Below are positions 6,613 through 7,784 of a stretch of DNA of 7,784 nt, piece by piece. Each line of letters opens with the position of its first letter. The stretch's first letter is position 1. The position numbers and the translations under genes are program-made. Source of the DNA: an uncultured Lachnospiraceae bacterium (GTDB taxonomy: Bacteria > Bacillota > Clostridia > Lachnospirales > Lachnospiraceae); the NCBI GenBank assembly GCA_945836565.1, contig CAMALN010000069.1, positions 1 to 7,784 on the forward strand, read 5' to 3'. The notes under the pieces were generated by a model that was given only the letters and a program-made list of their open reading frames with translations, did no database searches and had not been told where the DNA came from.

Positions 6613-7488
6613 ATGAGAATATATGACGTATTGGACAACAGAATAAGCAAAAAGAAGGATATAAGTCCTAAGTATCTGTTTTTAGTGTTCACAATTATCT
6701 GTGTAGCACTTATTGTAGTATCCTATTTTGCCTCTGATAAGCTTGCTTTTATCAAACAGTATACGGGCGCCATTATCACTCCGATACAAAAGGGTGTCGA
6801 CAAAATTGGAGTTTGGACAGATTCCAAAGCCCAAAACTTAAATGAAATTGAAGAATTAAACAAAGAAAATGAAGCATTAAAAATCGAATTAGCGTCTGTA
6901 AAAGAGACTCTTAATCGTTATCAGAATGAACTTCAGGAGCTCCAGGAGCTACGCAAGCTGTATGCTCTGGATGACGAATATCCCGAGCTAAATAAGACGG
7001 CTGCACATGTATTTGCTAAGGATTCGAGCTCCTGGTTTTCAAACTTTTATGTGGACAAGGGTAGTGATGACGGAATATTTGAGGGTGCAACAGTAATGTG
7101 TGGCGAAGGACTGGCAGGTATAGTAACCGAATGCTATGGTTCATATTCTAAGGTACGTGCTGTAATAGATGACCGTTCAAAAATAAGTGCAAAAATAATG
7201 CCTTCGAATGTGTTATGTACCCTTGAGGGAAATATAAACAAATATCAGGATGGCTATCTTGAAGTGATAAATATTGATAAGGATGCTGCAATTGAGGTTG
7301 GTGATAAAGTAATCACCTCCAATATATCAAGAAGATATCATCCGGGAATAGTAATAGGTTATATCAAGGAAATAACGCTTGATTCGAACAACCTTACAAT
7401 GACTGCGAAGATAACTCCGGCAGTTGATTTTTATAATATTGGTTCTGTATTAATTGTAACCGACCAGCTTGAAACAATTTTGGAATAG
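6613..7488 (+). CDS. mreC: Rod shape-determining protein MreC
   Basis: MreC is a single-pass membrane scaffold of the elongasome. It binds the lateral-wall synthases outside the membrane and couples them to MreD, RodA and MreB. The 291 residues match the family. A basic cytoplasmic N-terminus (1-20, with KKK at 13-15) precedes one membrane segment at about 21-40. A coiled coil at about 73-116 follows, ending in the heptad-like ELQELQELRKL; it drives dimerisation. The extracellular beta-barrel domain runs from about 124 to 283, with FSNFYVDKGSDDGIFEGATV, GLAGIVTE, a VRAVIDD stretch, GDKVITSNISRRYHPGIVIGYI and a final IGSVLIVTD. There is no cleavable signal, as expected for an anchored protein. 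ATG 6613 has a good ribosome site. mreD starts 8 bp after the stop, so the two are almost certainly co-transcribed. No truncation or missing motif is seen. Confidence 0.96.
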   Translation: MRIYDVLDNRISKKKDISPKYLFLVFTIICVALIVVSYFASDKLAFIKQYTGAIITPIQKGVDKIGVWTDSKAQNLNEIEELNKENEALKIELASVKETLNRYQNELQELQELRKLYALDDEYPELNKTAAHVFAKDSSSWFSNFYVDKGSDDGIFEGATVMCGEGLAGIVTECYGSYSKVRAVIDDRSKISAKIMPSNVLCTLEGNINKYQDGYLEVINIDKDAAIEVGDKVITSNISRRYHPGIVIGYIKEITLDSNNLTMTAKITPAVDFYNIGSVLIVTDQLETILE

Positions 7489-7490
7489 GA
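7487..7490 (+). promoter_or_regulatory. mreD ribosome site overlapping the mreC stop codon
   Basis: AGGA at 7487-7490 uses the last two bases of the mreC TAG and stands 6 nt from ATG 7497. A second AAAGGA at 7491-7496 directly abuts the ATG and is too close to serve. The overlap suggests translational coupling, which would help keep MreC and MreD in balance. Confidence 0.5.
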
Positions 7491-7496
7491 AAAGGA

Positions 7497-7784
7497 ATGA
7501 AAACACTAAAAACCATAAGAAGAGTAATTACTCTGGCATTGCTTATAATCATCAATTTCATATTGCAATCAACTGTATTTGGATTTCACAGTGCACACAG
7601 CATTACACCAAATCTGCTTCTTATCCTCACCATGTCCTTCGGTGTTATGAGAGGAAGAAGAGAAGGTATGCTGGTAGGCTTTTTCAGTGGACTTCTCGTT
7701 GATTGCTTCTTTGGAAATCTGCTTGGCGCATACATGCTTTTATACATGGTTATAGGCTATATTAATGGTTTTTTTCATAAAAAT
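7497..7784 (+). CDS. mreD: Rod shape-determining protein MreD, 3' end beyond the window
   Basis: MreD is a small polytopic inner-membrane protein that works with MreC to regulate the RodA/PBP2-type synthase in side-wall growth. Starting at ATG 7497 the frame stays open for 96 codons and runs off the window end with no stop. A family member of normal size (about 165-175 residues) would need some 70-80 more. Membrane segments are visible at about 8-27, 38-50, 57-72 and 75-93. The basic loop MRGRREG (51-57) and the FFGNLLGAYMLLYMVIGY stretch (71-88) are typical of MreD. The start is supported by the N-terminal MKTLKTIRR followed at once by a membrane helix, and by AGGA 6 nt upstream. It begins 8 bp after mreC. 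Identification rests on position and on the hydrophobic pattern, and both agree. Confidence 0.92.
   Translation, partial: MKTLKTIRRVITLALLIIINFILQSTVFGFHSAHSITPNLLLILTMSFGVMRGRREGMLVGFFSGLLVDCFFGNLLGAYMLLYMVIGYINGFFHKN

Noticed and set aside
6934..6950. Direct repeat CAGGAGCT at 6934-6941 and 6943-6950 in mreC
   Set aside because: The 9-bp period encodes Leu-Gln-Glu repeats of the coiled coil. Protein structure explains it, with no sign of a separate element.
7469..7702. 77-codon + strand frame across the mreC end and mreD
   Set aside because: It is out of frame with mreD. Its His/Asn/Ser-rich translation is typical of a shifted reading of a membrane protein gene.

Overview
The window is a gene-dense, AT-rich stretch with every gene on the + strand. 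It reads as ordinary chromosomal housekeeping DNA from a low-GC Firmicute. The gene order (mutS-mutL-miaA, then a methionine gamma-lyase family gene, then DUF4321-mreC-mreD), the protein sequences, and the frequent ATA and AGA codons fit Clostridia, most likely Lachnospiraceae. That family assignment is an impression from protein similarity and was not tested by a search.

Positions 1-1978 hold the 3' three quarters of mutS, with the N-terminal mismatch-reading part lying before the window. After 41 bp comes a complete mutL (2020-3978). It carries the nuclease-type C-terminal domain of organisms that repair mismatches without Dam/MutH. Next is miaA (best start ATG 3995), which prenylates A37 of tRNAs. 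A well-spaced ribosome site then leads into a 430-residue PLP enzyme of the methionine gamma-lyase / 'aluminium resistance' family (4969-6261). These four genes have gaps of 41, 16 and 17 bp with no hairpin between them, so they probably form one operon.

The 56 bp from 6262 to 6317 is the longest non-coding gap. It contains a 14-bp palindrome that includes a perfect TATAAT, and may mark the start of a second transcription unit. That unit is a small two-segment membrane protein of the DUF4321 type (6318-6578), mreC (6613-7488) and the first 96 codons of mreD (7497 to the window end, still open). MreC and MreD are membrane parts of the rod-shape cell-wall elongation machinery. mreB, their usual upstream neighbour, is not between these genes.

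I found no RNA genes, insertion sequences, CRISPR arrays, attachment sites or clear factor-independent terminators, and no gap above 300 bases. I do not see an undescribed system here. The points most worth following are the apparent split of clamp-binding motifs between MutS and MutL, the palindrome before the DUF4321 gene, and the two family proteins whose job is still unsettled (the PLP enzyme and DUF4321).
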